NCBI GenBank assembly: GCA_009617715.1 | Contig: VTFK01000372.1 | Span: 124,001-188,000 of the forward strand | Source of the DNA: Plectrocnemia conspersa | Taxonomy: Eukaryota; Arthropoda; Insecta; Trichoptera; Polycentropodidae | DNA length: 64,000 nt | Direction: 5' to 3' | Notes under the pieces: model-generated | What the model saw: only the letters and a program-made list of their open reading frames with translations | Database searches by the model: none | Told to the model about the DNA's origin: nothing | Program-made: the position numbers and the translations under genes | Shown here: piece after piece, positions 24,840 to 36,492 of the stretch | How the letters are laid out: every line of letters begins with the position of its first letter | How positions within the stretch are numbered: position 1 is the first letter of the stretch

Positions 24840-25000
24840 CCTATCGAATGCGGGTTGGCGGCATAAATGAGCGTAAACATGCAGACAAGACGCGGCGTTG
24901 GCATAAAAAAGCTTTGCCCCCAGAATAAGCTCCGCGAAAAGCTCACAAAGGTTTGCTCGGAGTGCACATCGTTTGGTGCATTAGCGAACCTACAGTTTTA
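24840..25000. promoter_or_regulatory. Small GC-enriched island with two GGCATAAA words
   Basis: GGCATAAA occurs near 24858 and again near 24899, both posterior-Hox/Caudal-like. AAGCTCCGCGAAAAGCTC follows. No coding signal. Confidence 0.3.
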
Positions 25001-26095
25001 TACCGGTTTATTTTAGTGTTAGTCTGAATATACAAGTGTTTTATATATTATGTTTTACTCAGCTTATCCTCATGCATATTTTTATTGAAATTTGCTTCAG
25101 ATATTTTTTTTATATTTTTTGGAATACCTTATAAAGCAGAATTATATAATGCATGCTAAGCAGAAAAAGTTTAAGACTGTGAATTATTTTTAAAGTATAG
25201 GATATTACAATCAATTAATAATTATAATATGGTTTAAGTCATTGTTAGATTGTTTTAAATAGTACAAAGTACGCTTTTTTTTTCTATAGGTCCAAGTGAT
25301 TAATGTACAATATCACAAACTAAAAATTTAGAAATCATACATTTTTTATCAGCGTTCTAAAAGTTACGCAGTTAAATCTCTGCGTTAAATTTTGAAGATC
25401 CACAAAAAATTCTGCTAAATATAGTTTAAGTTTAATGCATTACTTATAAAAAAAATGTAAAGCACATACATTTATTTTATTTTTGCATTGAAAAATATGT
25501 AAATATTTGATTTTTTTTACCTTATTAAGATATTATTTTAATAATAATTATTCTGTAGATTAAAAGCAAAATAGTTATTCTTTATTTCTCGATAAATTTA
25601 AGATTTGTCTAAAAGTTTTTTTTGTGTTAAAAATTAAATGTATACAAATATTTTTTAGTGGTTTACAACTACTGCAATTTTTAAGATAAAAAGCGGTTTC
25701 TATTTGATGAATTCACAGTTGAATACATCAAATGGAACAAATATTTCTGACATTGTTTGCTAATAGTGTTATGACCGATCTTAAAAATAACCATAGACAA
25801 ACATTTCATTTCGACTTTCTTAATATTTTTCAGTCAACAAAAAGTTAGGAATGCTAAAAATAATTAAAAAATAAAGCCCTTTTGCCTGTCAAACACAAAC
25901 TACAAGTCCTATATTGCTGACAATCACACCTCGTACATAGAAAATTGTCGGGCTACATTAAAAAATATATTTTCAAGTATCTAAAACAATGAAGTTTTAA
26001 ATAAAAAAATATTACATTTCTAATTGAACTTCAGTTTAAAGTACTAGGTCATGTAAAGTTTTTATTAAAAATACTGTTGTTTCTGTAAAACACGA
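25001..26095. other. AT-rich stretch without recognised genes
   Basis: Nothing supportable seen. Confidence 0.5.
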
Positions 26096-26099
26096 GTGC

Positions 26100-26465
26100 A
26101 ATGCAAAATGCGCATATTTGAAAGCTTGGCACCACCACATTGCTAGCGTCCAGCTACAAACTGGAATTCGCGAAAAGCATAGGAATTCGGTTCCCTGTGG
26201 CGGTCACGTGCCCGGTAGCGCTGCACCGATGGGCGTTTCGCATGTCAAAGAATTCTAGTGGATGTGTTTAAGCGTACATAGCGCGCCTCGTTACCGCCAG
26301 ACGAACACGAACTAGATAGACGTCGTTTGCTAGAGTTTAATATAAACGCGCCCCACAGTGCACAATAAAACACGGGATCAGGTGCGGGCCGCGTGTATCG
26401 CTCGCGCGGAGCATTACCACGCTGTCTGAGCGTTGTTCTGCGCAATGAGATTTGGATGGTGCTTG
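26100..26465. promoter_or_regulatory. GC-enriched island with CACGTG E-box
   Basis: Contains CACGTG at 26205-26210, a duplicated GGAATTCG word (26163 and 26182) and several CG-rich words near 26390-26410. The 66-codon minus-strand frame has no known domain. Candidate regulatory element. Confidence 0.35.
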
Positions 26466-26469
26466 TTGT

Positions 26470-28500
26470 TCTATGAAATGTCTGCAGCCTATAAGCTGCT
26501 TCTATAAATGTGATTTCAAGAAAATAATCAGGCCTCTCACTACACCTATTCTAGCAAGAAAACTAATATATCGGGAGATTTCAGAATGAAAGATTTCAAT
26601 ATCAAATATGCATCTCGTGATGGACCACTTGTTATTTATGTTTACCTATTTAAAAATTTATTTCATTTTTTTGCATTCCAATATTTTAAATATTTTTTTG
26701 CAAAGATATATTGTGTTTTTAAATATTGTCTGTTTTATTATCTTTTACCACTTCCTAAAAATTATCTAATTGATGTTATACTAGCTTTATTATATATTAA
26801 ATTTAATTAATAATATTTATTCTATTATTAAAAATATATTTCATTATATGTATTGCTGTAGCACGTAATCGGTGGTCAGTACGTAACTGTTTAGTTTCTT
26901 CGGGGGGTGAAAATCCTGAAAAATAGCATGTAATCATCTTTAATACATAAATATCAAAACTTGTAAGTGACCAATAGCAGATTGAACCTAGAAGTGGCAG
27001 TCAGAATGACATGTACAAATGTCACGTCGCTACTGTTCACCGTTTAGTATGAGTTCTTATAAAAAACATATTTTTTGTTTCATAGTATAGATGTATAGCT
27101 AAGTATAGATTTATATATTAAGCAGCTATCAGTGTTTTTTAAGCACGTGTATTTATTTTTGATGAACTCTATTTACCGCACTATAAATATAATGAAAAAA
27201 TAATGGTGGATTACATATGTTGCAATTTTTTTGTCAAGTTTAATTTATAAATACTGTTGTAAATTAAACTTGATAAAAAAATTTGCCTAAATTATAAATA
27301 ATATTATAACAATGAATAAATCAAAAAATGCATGTGTTGAAAACATTACTAATTGTATAGTTTTTCACATGACATACAAATAAATTTTGTAAAAAATACC
27401 TGATCCAAATTTTACTTTTTCCAATTAAATACATAATTTATTTTAATCCAGATTCATAAATCTCAGCTATAAGCGTGAGAAGAATTATACTTGAATTATT
27501 GTAGGAATAAAAATCAAGCTATAAATATCCGAAGGAAAAACTTTAAAAGCTTTAATTTGCGTAAAGTTTTACTTTGCTACAATAATAAAAACAGTGTTTT
27601 CTAAAATTTGAGCATAGCTAATTATGTAATATATTAGCATATTGTAGTTTTGATGCAAATTTATGCTCTACAAAAATACATTGTAGTTTGTAGTCGGTGT
27701 CTAAAACTTAAAAGATGGGGCTCGAAACTCATATGAACCTATGTGTTTTTCAATTATTTTTTTATAAAGATAATTTCGATCAATATTTGAGATTTTCCTT
27801 ATCTCACTAATAATTATCCTGATGATTAATTTAAATTGAGCAAGATCGTAAATATTCTCAAATAATGAACTTCTATAGCTCAAAGATAATATCATATATG
27901 TATAATAAAAAATGTTGAATATTGAAAATTGAAAATTGCATATTGATATTTATTATTTTTAACTTTATTTTCAATTCGCTATAATTTCTTTTCGCGAAAA
28001 ATCGTTTATGTTTTAACAACAAATAATACAAGTTATATATTTTTTATAATACATACAAATGCATATAAAACTTAATTTTGTAAATAATTTAAACTTTTTC
28101 TATTTTTTTTTTAAATATTTTATTTTAATCTAGATCTTTAAATCTTAGCTTTAAACATAAATTGTTATATACTTCATTAAAATAAACTAAAAAAATATTT
28201 TTTTCAATATATTTGTCAGGCGTTAAAGCGATGAAATTGTGAGAATATAATATTATAGTATTAACGATGTTGAAAAATAATGACCGTAAATAAGAAAAAA
28301 ATCAGTCAATGTAATGTATCATGTAATTAAGCATTAAATGTTTATTCTTTGATATTCAGGATATTTTTTTTCTATATAATATTATATTGTTACCTTCTTT
28401 TAAATTTACATTTGTAAGTTTATCCCTACACCTCCTATTAATAATAATCTAACAATGGCGTGATCTAAATACAATTTCTACTTTCTATAGAAATTTAATA
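26470..28500. other. AT-rich stretch without recognised genes
   Basis: A moderately complex patch lies at 26870-27060, including TGACATGTACAAATGTCA, a palindromic word. No gene is recognised. The 74-codon plus frame at 26586 and the 64-codon minus frame at 27701 have AT-driven composition. Confidence 0.45.
27222..27286. repeat. Long near-perfect hairpin (about 26-bp stem)
   Basis: The left arm (27222-27247), ending TCAAGTTTAATTTA, pairs with the right arm (27260-27286), starting TAAATTAAACTTGA. The stem has one G-T wobble or mismatch and one single-base bulge, and the loop is 12 bases. Stem and loop size are in the range of a short microRNA precursor. No known miRNA sequence was recognised, and a decayed inverted-repeat transposon is equally possible. 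Confidence 0.7.
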
Positions 28501-28504
28501 ATCT

Positions 28505-28870
28505 CACCTTTGCGTGGATGTTTACTTTTCATCTACAGTGTGCGAACGAAACGCTCCATGGTGCATTTCAGTTTCGAATGCACGCGACAATAACTCAATT
28601 TGGTAGCTGTCTCATGTAGCGGTCGCTTAACAAATGAAAACGGAGGAAAAATAAAAAGTTTTTCACCGAATCTCTCTGGATGCTGGAGCTACGTCTCCGG
28701 AGCAGACTTTTGCTTCGTGACATACTTGCGAACGCAATCACTTTCGGTCAACAAGGCGAAAACGAAATGCTGCAATGCGAAAAGTGAGCTTTGAGACAAT
28801 TAAGCTCTGTTGACGAGCGGAAGACGTGTTTATATAATTGCTTCGGTGTAATTGAATGTGCGGTTGTATT
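28505..28870. promoter_or_regulatory. GC-enriched island, candidate regulatory element
   Basis: Raised G+C with GTGCAT and ATGCAC words in inverted orientation near 28560-28585. The 64-codon plus frame at 28600-28794 shows no known domain. Confidence 0.3.
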
Positions 28871-28879
28871 GTTTGTTAA

Positions 28880-30080
28880 TGTTTAATGCATTTATTTAAA
28901 ACAATAAATTAAAATTAAAAACGCAACATTTAAATCTCCTTATTTTGTATTATAAACCCTACTCTAAAATTGTAAATATATTATCTTATTAGCGATTTTT
29001 AATATTATCAATCAGCCTTTTTAAATTGTCATTAGATGTATTTTCTTTAAATTTTATTTTTAAATATTAAATAAATTAAAATTTCATGTGTATTGTTCAG
29101 TTTATAAAAGGGAGAAAATTATGCAACGAGGTTTACATGCATGATAATTAAAAATATGTATAATGTTGTTTTTATCAATTTAAACATCTTTGAATTATAC
29201 AATTGTTCTTAAAAACATAAAATTATATAATCAAACTACATATTATTTCTGTAAAGTTCATTAAGTTACCGTAAGATTTCTGCGAATATCATAAAACGTT
29301 AATAATTCAAACAAGTCCTTTTTTAAATTTATATACGAGCATTAAATATTAAGTTAACAGGAGATAAATCTAACTTTAATTTGCTTATGTTGTACAGAAT
29401 CCTTATACAAATAAATAATTATCATTTTAATTACCATTGTTAAATAAACATGATATATAATTCATTGAAAATTATGGCCTTACAATAAAAATATGTTTCA
29501 TCACTATCAAATTATTAAATTGGAATACCTTACACGTTTTATGCAAAATGGTAATTTTGAATGCATATATTAATACGTACTCATTTAATCTGTAGATTAA
29601 AATAAAATAAAATCGACTATGTACGCATTGTCTATAGTAACTTGCGATATAATCAAAATAATTATAACAACAGATTCCATTTGGTTAATACGATTCACGT
29701 TATCTGGTAACGTTTGCTGCGTTTGATGTATGCAAAATTTGACGTAATTAGTAAAAGGGATTTTAGCTAGGATTTCATTGAATATTGGCAAAACACAATG
29801 GAATTTCAGAGAAAAATATGCTTTCAAATTTTTCAATGGATTTACGTATGCAAATCATTGAAACCGGAATGACAATAGTGATATTAGTTCGAAAAGAGAT
29901 TAAATTTCAATTTAATATTTCTACTACCTGAAATTAATTGTATTATATGATATTTCCAATAATGATTTTTTCATTACCTGTATGTACGACCTAGCTTAAA
30001 TTAATAAATATCATAATGATTTCATCGATCAGAATTAAAATTATTAAATAATTCATTATTTTAGACTAAATACAAAGTAT
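28880..30080. other. AT-rich stretch without recognised genes
   Basis: A mildly complex patch at 29640-29850 carries a 79-codon minus-strand frame with no recognised motif. Nothing else was seen. Confidence 0.4.
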
Positions 30081-30085
30081 ATATG

Positions 30086-30136
30086 GTGTTTGAACCTAGG
30101 TCTTTCGGGTTTTAGTCGCCGACTATACTACTAAAT
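30086..30136 (-). mobile_element. tRNA-like pol III promoter fragment, probable SINE head
   Basis: On the minus strand TAGTATAGTCGG fits a tRNA A box and AGGTTCAAAC fits a B box. Only about 22 bases lie between them, fewer than in a normal tRNA, and no clover-leaf acceptor stem could be drawn. That suggests a degenerate tRNA-derived SINE rather than a tRNA gene. It lies immediately beside the mariner relic. Confidence 0.4.
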
Positions 30137-30274
30137 CACATAAATTGTGTAGTAAATATTTAAATAATAAACATTTTTGTGAAGCCTAATGTTTCAAAAA
30201 TATATAATTATTAACGAAAAAAAAATACTTTTAATGTGGATTTTTATTTTCATACTCTAAAATATATTTTTTTT

Positions 30275-30790
30275 AAGACTTTCTCCCATCTTTCGGGCAA
30301 TTTTATAACTCCATTGGCAAATTTGTGAGAGACTTTGATTTAATGTAACCCTCTTTTTTCGGCCTAAGAAGTGTTTAATTAATTGAAATAAATTGTCGAA
30401 AGGAGCAAGGTTTGGAGAACAAGGTAGATTTTATCGAGATGCAATTTCACCAAATGGCAATCGCATTGTCGTGTTGTAAAATTGTTTGAAATATGTTGAC
30501 AAATGTAGGCCTTTTTTACTTTCTGTTGCATATGATACAGCTGCACACACAATTAAAGCTTGTTGTTATTGTTTTACCAATTTTAAGGTTATCAAATGAT
30601 CGATAAAAAGCGATTCAGCTTTAAGTTCCAGAAGCTCTAACAAATATCCGCCGATTGTTTACTTGGCTCAATTTGTGTGGAACAATACACTTAATATTTT
30701 AATGTGTCAATTCACTGTTAAATTGAACTGGTTAAGATTCTGGTCATCTCATGTATAGTTTGAGTAGGGTATGCTTCCATTTCTGCAGTT
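30275..30790 (-). pseudogene. mariner-family transposase, inactivated
   Basis: Minus-strand relic. In order: YPTQTIHEMTRILTS (N-terminal HTH, about 30725-30781), VPHKLSQVNNRR (about 30637-30690), a decayed first-Asp region and LQHDN with the second catalytic Asp (about 30465-30483). Then SPNLAPFDNLF with the third catalytic Asp (about 30391-30421), FLGRKKRVTLNQ and LPERWEKVL near the C-terminus (about 30275-30305). These are signature blocks of mariner D,D34D transposases, spaced as in the family. Multiple frameshifts and stops separate them, so it is dead. Confidence 0.9.
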
Positions 30791-31087
30791 TCTCACATCC
30801 AGGACTATTCTTGATATCATACGTTCTCGTTTGCTTTTTTAAAACTATTTTCGACACCTACAGATATATAACGAATCACTTACCACCTTACAGTAGTTGC
30901 TAAATTTTTTCTATAATTCTCAAGACGCCATGTATGGAAATGCAGAAAAGTCACCTCTATTAAGCCACCCCTATAAGGGTTTCAAATTATACATATATAT
31001 ATTAGTAGCGTTGTCAGCTTTTGATAAATTATTAAAAATAACAATCAATAAAAAAAAATCGATAACTTTTGACAAGTATTGTTGGAT

Positions 31088-31225
31088 CAACAGGATAGGT
31101 ATCGTCCCACCCGTGTAACTGTTACTAACCTTCTGACTTTTACCAAAACAGTGACAAAATATCTCAATGAGGGAATACAAGTAGACGTCGTATATACAGA
31201 TGTTAAGAAGGTCTTAACTGATTAA
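31088..31225 (+). pseudogene. Non-LTR retrotransposon reverse transcriptase fragment
   Basis: A continuous 45-codon stretch reads RYRPTRVTVTNLLTFT, then YLNEGIQVDVVYTDVKKVLTD and a stop. It corresponds to the HGFxxxRSTxTNLL ... VDVxYxDFxKAFD segment of non-LTR RTs, including the first catalytic Asp (YTD). The Phe-Ala-Phe-Asp part of that box has changed. The fragment has no partner motifs downstream. Confidence 0.75.
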
Positions 31226-31489
31226 TTGAAGTCTTAATTAACGTATTAATTTTTGATTGTATTTACTCCGTTGTAACGATTGAGTTTATGCTTTAATTAA
31301 AGATTTGCAATAAATAATAATAATGTTAATATCAAAATGCTATTATGTCTTTGGTTATTTTGACAGGTTACGTAACAATACATAGCATGTATATGCAGAC
31401 TAGTCTACACGCATTAAAATTAATGTATGCATATCTACCACTACTGCCAACGAAATTGAATTTCTAATTTGCGGCAAACTTTTAATTGG

Positions 31490-31870
31490 AATCACAACGC
31501 CGAGTACACTGTTCGTATATAATAGTATTCAATCGTCGTCGTCGAGCAATTGTTTGTTTTGCCTCACCTGGCCACGCGGACATTTCCGCGAGACATTCCG
31601 TCGCCCATAACGACTTCCGCGTTTCGCTGGGCGGTGGGCGAAGGCGCACTTAGAGCGGGCAAGGGTGTCGCCAGGGGGTGGCGGGCGACTGGATTGCGAG
31701 GCAAATATGTAATTAAAAGTTTAGGCGCGAATGAGAACTTGAAAAGCAATCACAGCGAGCCAAAGTGTGTGAAAGTTAACTCTGATCTCCCGTCGACGGT
31801 CGGGGTGTGGCCGACGCTTCTATTACCGATTTCCACCGTTTGAATTAACGATTTAGAAGCTCTTTACTAT
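31490..31870. promoter_or_regulatory. GC-rich island, candidate regulatory element
   Basis: G+C-rich core (31560-31700) with words such as ATTTCCGCGAGACATTCCG and GGGGGTGGCGGGCGAC. Opposite-strand open frames of 97 (plus) and 61 (minus) codons overlap here without a known domain. It could include an exon, but no splice-flanked coding pattern stands out. Confidence 0.35.
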
Positions 31871-31879
31871 GAGCGGCAT

Positions 31880-32535
31880 CCATCTTGATATATGTACTCT
31901 CATGCTAGGTTTTCAATATTGGATTTAATCGTAATTATAAGTATAAAAATGATTTAACAACAAACAATAAGATGAAAACTACTTTTATCGCATGAATATT
32001 ATTCCTCAAATTAAATGTATTATTTAATAATTTATTCTGATAAGATAGCTTATTGTTTATACTCTAAACAAATTTAATCATAATATTATATAAACATAAA
32101 CAGGATATGAAAATAGATTTAATATTATAATTTATTTCTTAATACACAAAGGTGTTTTTGTATTCCATTGAGGAAACCTACTACATTTTATTTTTGCAGA
32201 TTGTCCTTAAAATAATATTGTACGAATTCACAACTCCGTACATTATTCCTCTAGCCGAACTCGTTTACTTGTGGTAAACTATCGTTAAATTGTCTCTATT
32301 TATAGTAATAACTTTCTACTAATATATAAATACTAAATCATTCATTTTCATGTTTTCATAAATAGTAAATATATTTTTATTTGAAACTACTCTTTTTGCA
32401 GCATCGTTTATTCTAATTTATTAGGCATGTTTAAATTTGTGGGGTAATATAATACTTTTGTAAATTATTTTTTGGTGTTTATACTCAACATATTACTCAC
32501 CATTAATAATATACCAATTTTTCTATATTTTTTTT
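31880..32535. other. AT-rich stretch without recognised genes
   Basis: Nothing supportable seen. Confidence 0.5.
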
Positions 32536-32540
32536 TATAT

Positions 32541-33160
32541 ATAATTACAACGTTCCTTAAAATTATTTATTTCATCTACAATTACTCCTAAATATTTAAA
32601 AAAAAATTATATTAAAGGTTCTATAACTATTTTTATATTATTATTAAATATATATTTTTAATTAATAAACATATATTTAGTTTAAGTAAATTATATTTTA
32701 ACCCCATTTATATAATACTTAATTTATTATTAAAATTATTTACAACTTCTTCAAGAATATCACATGTGCAATAAATTAAAGATAAATTTAACATTTTTTA
32801 TATTAATAATTATATCATAAATATATATCATAAACAGTAATGGTCCTAATTTTTAACCCTGTGGTACACTGTGAGATATTATTTTCTGTATGGGATAGGC
32901 ATAATTTATTTTAAATTTTTGCTTATTATTATTTTTTAATTATTTTACTTTTTTAAAACTATTTTACCTACACATATATCTCTAATTTCTTTAATATTAT
33001 ACATCTGACTATTGTTTCGAAAGTTCTTGCCCCAATGCTTTTGTTCGTATCCTTAGCCAACAACCCATCATTTATAACTACTTGTAATACAGTCTCAGTA
33101 GAATGTTTTTCTCTGAATCCCTATTGTTGTTTACATAGAATGTATTGAGAAATAATTAAA
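32541..33160 (-). pseudogene. Non-LTR retrotransposon reverse transcriptase, decayed
   Basis: Minus-strand relic spanning most of an RT domain. It has GFREKHSTETVLQ (about 33082-33120), KQKFKINYAYPI then SHSVPQG (VPQG about 32857-32868), and KLGPLLFMIYIYDI followed by NIKNVKFI. Next come DILEEVVNNFNNKLSIIYKWG and KYLGVIVDEINNFKE (about 32550-32600). The order and spacing are those of Jockey/CR1-type elements. The catalytic YADD region is lost, a stop follows VPQG and several frameshifts are present. A related scrap lies at 63.1 kb. Confidence 0.85.
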
Positions 33161-33169
33161 TTCTATATT

Positions 33170-34205
33170 TTTTATTGGTATTCTTTGCATTACCTTTTCG
33201 TTATGGTCTAAAAATCTAGGAAATTATTTATTTAATGAAATGATGTAGCTTATTAGTAAAGATTTGTTCACATTTAATACGTAAGACTCAATTTGAATTA
33301 ATCATCACAATGTTTATCTGTGAGATAAAAAAAATCTTAAAAACTTATTAACGTGTATGAGATTCATAGTAATTGTTTATTTTTTTAATAAAAATAAGAT
33401 TTTTATTCAATATATTTTATTGAAAGAAAACGTAATACGATTATTACATTTATTTCAACTGCTTTCAGAGCTTTGCTGGAAAACGTTCGGGATATTATGA
33501 TTGCTCAATTATAGGATTTGGTGCAATTGCGCCAGTCTTTATTACGGAATTATCATTCTATTCGTTCTTTGCAATCGGTAAAACCGGAAAACGCTCTCAA
33601 GAAACCGCCTATCAAATCTGAATACAAAAAAAAAAAATAAAATTCTAATATTTTTTTAAATAAAACTACTGCAAATAATTATGTAGTGAGAAAAATAATA
33701 TTTCACAACGATACTCTATATTCAATATTTATATTTCCATATGTTAAAATTCGTATAAAAATAAGGAATGCTAGAAAGCTAAACATGCGTAACGCATGAA
33801 TACAGATTTACGGGTGAAAATATTTGGCAGACCCATATTGATATTATTTTTGACCACGACGGGCATTGTTTGTGACACCAGGGCAATTTCATATGGAAAA
33901 ACATGTTATTAATAAATACAGTACTATATAAATATTTATACCGAACGATAAATCACTCTTAATTTAGGTAAATCAAATAAAACCATAATAATGAAGGATT
34001 TAATCACATGCTTTATCAACCGATGATTTCAAGAAATCTAGAAACAAAACTTTTTTATTGAATTCTAGATAAAATATTAAAAATGGTATTTTTAAAAAAA
34101 AACACAAAGGCTACAAAAATGATTGGAATAATTGATAGTGTGAGAAATAGTCTCAATTTAGTATATATTTTTAAAAAGTTGTTATTGCAGCACAAAATCG
34201 ACAAG
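33170..34205. other. AT-rich stretch with a minor GC-enriched patch
   Basis: A patch at about 33455-33615 (AACGTTCGGG, GTGCAATTGCGCC, AAACCGGAAAACG) resembles the other islands on a smaller scale. No gene is recognised. Confidence 0.35.
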
Positions 34206-34207
34206 TT

Positions 34208-34251
34208 ACTAACGTCTGCTTAAATCACTTTTAATTTAAGCAGACGTTAGT
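34208..34251. repeat. Perfect 18-bp-stem hairpin
   Basis: ACTAACGTCTGCTTAAAT (34208-34225) pairs exactly with its reverse complement at 34234-34251 across an 8-base loop. The stem is mixed in sequence rather than simple AT, so chance is unlikely. It may be the core of a young foldback element or a structured RNA. Confidence 0.85.
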
Positions 34252-34259
34252 ATTAATGC

Positions 34260-35575
34260 GCAATTATTTAAAAAAAATATACTGGCTTAAAATAAAAAAA
34301 ATCTTATGACCTTAATGTCTTAAATTTGAACATTGCATAAGATTATATTTCACTTAAAATTGTTTTGTGAAAGATTTTTTTACCCATAACTTTAAGTAAA
34401 AATTGAAGTATATTACATCCATAGCAGATAGAATATATACTTAGAGTCTTGCAGACTTTATAGGCAATTATTATAGTTGATAAATAATAATATAGTTAAA
34501 ATACGAATTCAGATAATTTTTATGAGCAAAATTAATAGCTTTCATTGCTTTTTCGAAACTGTCATAAATTACTTTCGCTTCGATTTTTAAAACACTCGTT
34601 TAAAACTACGCCAAAAGACTAAGGTTTTCACATTCTATAGATGTATGTGTGTATATGCGGCCCAGATGTTAATTTGAAAACTTTATTAATATATTTCTTT
34701 GGAAATTTGACTCTGTAACACTCTATGGTATGATTGGGTGAAAACAATAAAATAAAAAAACTAGAACAAAACTTTTGAGCTGTGTGCGTTTAATAGCCTA
34801 CGTTGATTTATGATCCTTGACACTGAATCCGTGAAACAGAGATAAAATGTTTTTACTTATGAAAAGATTTTTAGGTGAATAAATTTGGCCAAAAAAATAT
34901 ACTTCATGCATATTGGACGATAACGTACGATTTATTGCGCGTTTTTATTTGCTCTTAAAATACTTGCAGATGAATTAATATTTGTAATCTTAATATGGAT
35001 TAATATTCGAAGGTTTATAGGCGAATATAAAGCGAATGGAATACTGATGAGCCAAACGAAGATATGTTTAAGAAGTATAATAGATGGTCTTATTATTACT
35101 GATAAAATTCATATTATTATAATTTATGAGGTTTTCAAAGTTGTATATACTATAATATATATACACCTAAAATACTAAAAAAATTAACGACCTCTAAATG
35201 TTATTTATTATTAAAATAATTAAATTACATTTTTTCATGAATATATCAAAATTTGTATACTATAATAATGATTTTTTAGTACACTTATCAAGTCCTCATT
35301 TAAAAACAACAATTTAAAATACTATGTCAGTTAAACTTTAAAATATTATTTAAAAGTTTTAATGAACTCACAAAAATATAAAAAAAATATACATTGGAAA
35401 AGCTTTAAAAATTATTAATTTCATAATTAAGAACTGTTTAAGTGGCAAAAAAAGCATGCGCAGATTAATGATGTTAAAATTAATTTATTTATAGACATAA
35501 GTAGCAATATTAGTATGTAATTAATAATTTAAAAAGCGAAAATAATGTTTTTTTAAATCTTCCGTTTTCAAAATA
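34260..35575. other. AT-rich stretch without recognised genes
   Basis: Minor GC-richer words occur at 34910-35060. Nothing is supportable as a gene. Confidence 0.45.
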
Positions 35576-35579
35576 TCTA

Positions 35580-35830
35580 CTAATGTCTTTGAAAGCCACG
35601 AAAGCTCTAAAAGCCCGGAAAAGAGCCGCTGCACGGGCGTCGCGTGTAAATAACTATACGGGGAGGAAAAGTTTTGTTCGGTAGCCGTTATATGTTTTCA
35701 GACGTTCGTTTGATTATAGGAAAATTGGCAGGAAATGACGTCGAAATAGAAAATCGACGTAACGAAATTAATCGAGTTACGCCGTCCATATCCGGCCTAC
35801 GTTTTACCGCCATGTTTGCGTAAGGAACAG
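35580..35830. promoter_or_regulatory. GC-enriched island, candidate regulatory element
   Basis: Contains TGACGTC (35736-35742, CRE/ATF-like), ATTAATCGAG (homeodomain-like) near 35770 and CCGCTGCACGGGCG near 35627. No open frame of note. A compact non-coding island. Confidence 0.4.
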
Positions 35831-35839
35831 ATATTTTTC

Positions 35840-36490
35840 AATCACCGACTATATTTTTATTGCTTCTACAATTATTTTATGAAAATTGTATCCTTATTTT
35901 AATAGTGAGTATATTTACTACGTGTAAATGAATAATTAGTTTCGACACTAATTAAAATGATAACACAAGTGACAAATGATACAAAATATTAAATTTCTAA
36001 TTTGTTATTGAATTTTAGTTTCGATTAAAATTATAATAAAAAATAAAGATGGAAAATATATGTTTTTTGTATACGTTCCATACACACAGTCAGTTGTCAC
36101 AAAGTGCACACATATTTTTTGTAGCAACGGTTGCATTTATTTTAATAATAAATTCATTCAAGGACAAGTTTATTTGATAATTCCCAGATCACATAAAATG
36201 GTATTCTTTTAAACAACACAAGAATACGTGTTTACAAGTCATCAGTCAATGTTAACTTTATTAAAAAAATGTATGTTGATAAATTGACATTATTTGTGCT
36301 AAAGTCTGAGTAAATAAGAGTTATCTACGTTTTGTGCTTTTGCTATATTCGCATGAACGAATAAAGTGTATATAAATATGTCAGGTAGATAATTATAAGC
36401 GATCAATTAAGAATAAATAATTGCTTGTCTGTAGCAATATTTTAATAGTGGCAGACATATATTTTTTATTTAGTCGTACTGCTTATTATT
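35840..36490. other. AT-rich stretch without recognised genes
   Basis: Nothing supportable before the hAT element that follows. Confidence 0.5.
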
Positions 36491-36492
36491 CA

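Noticed and set aside
30086..30136. A functional tRNA gene
   Set aside because: A and B box spacing is too short and no acceptor or anticodon stem can be drawn, so treated as a SINE head.
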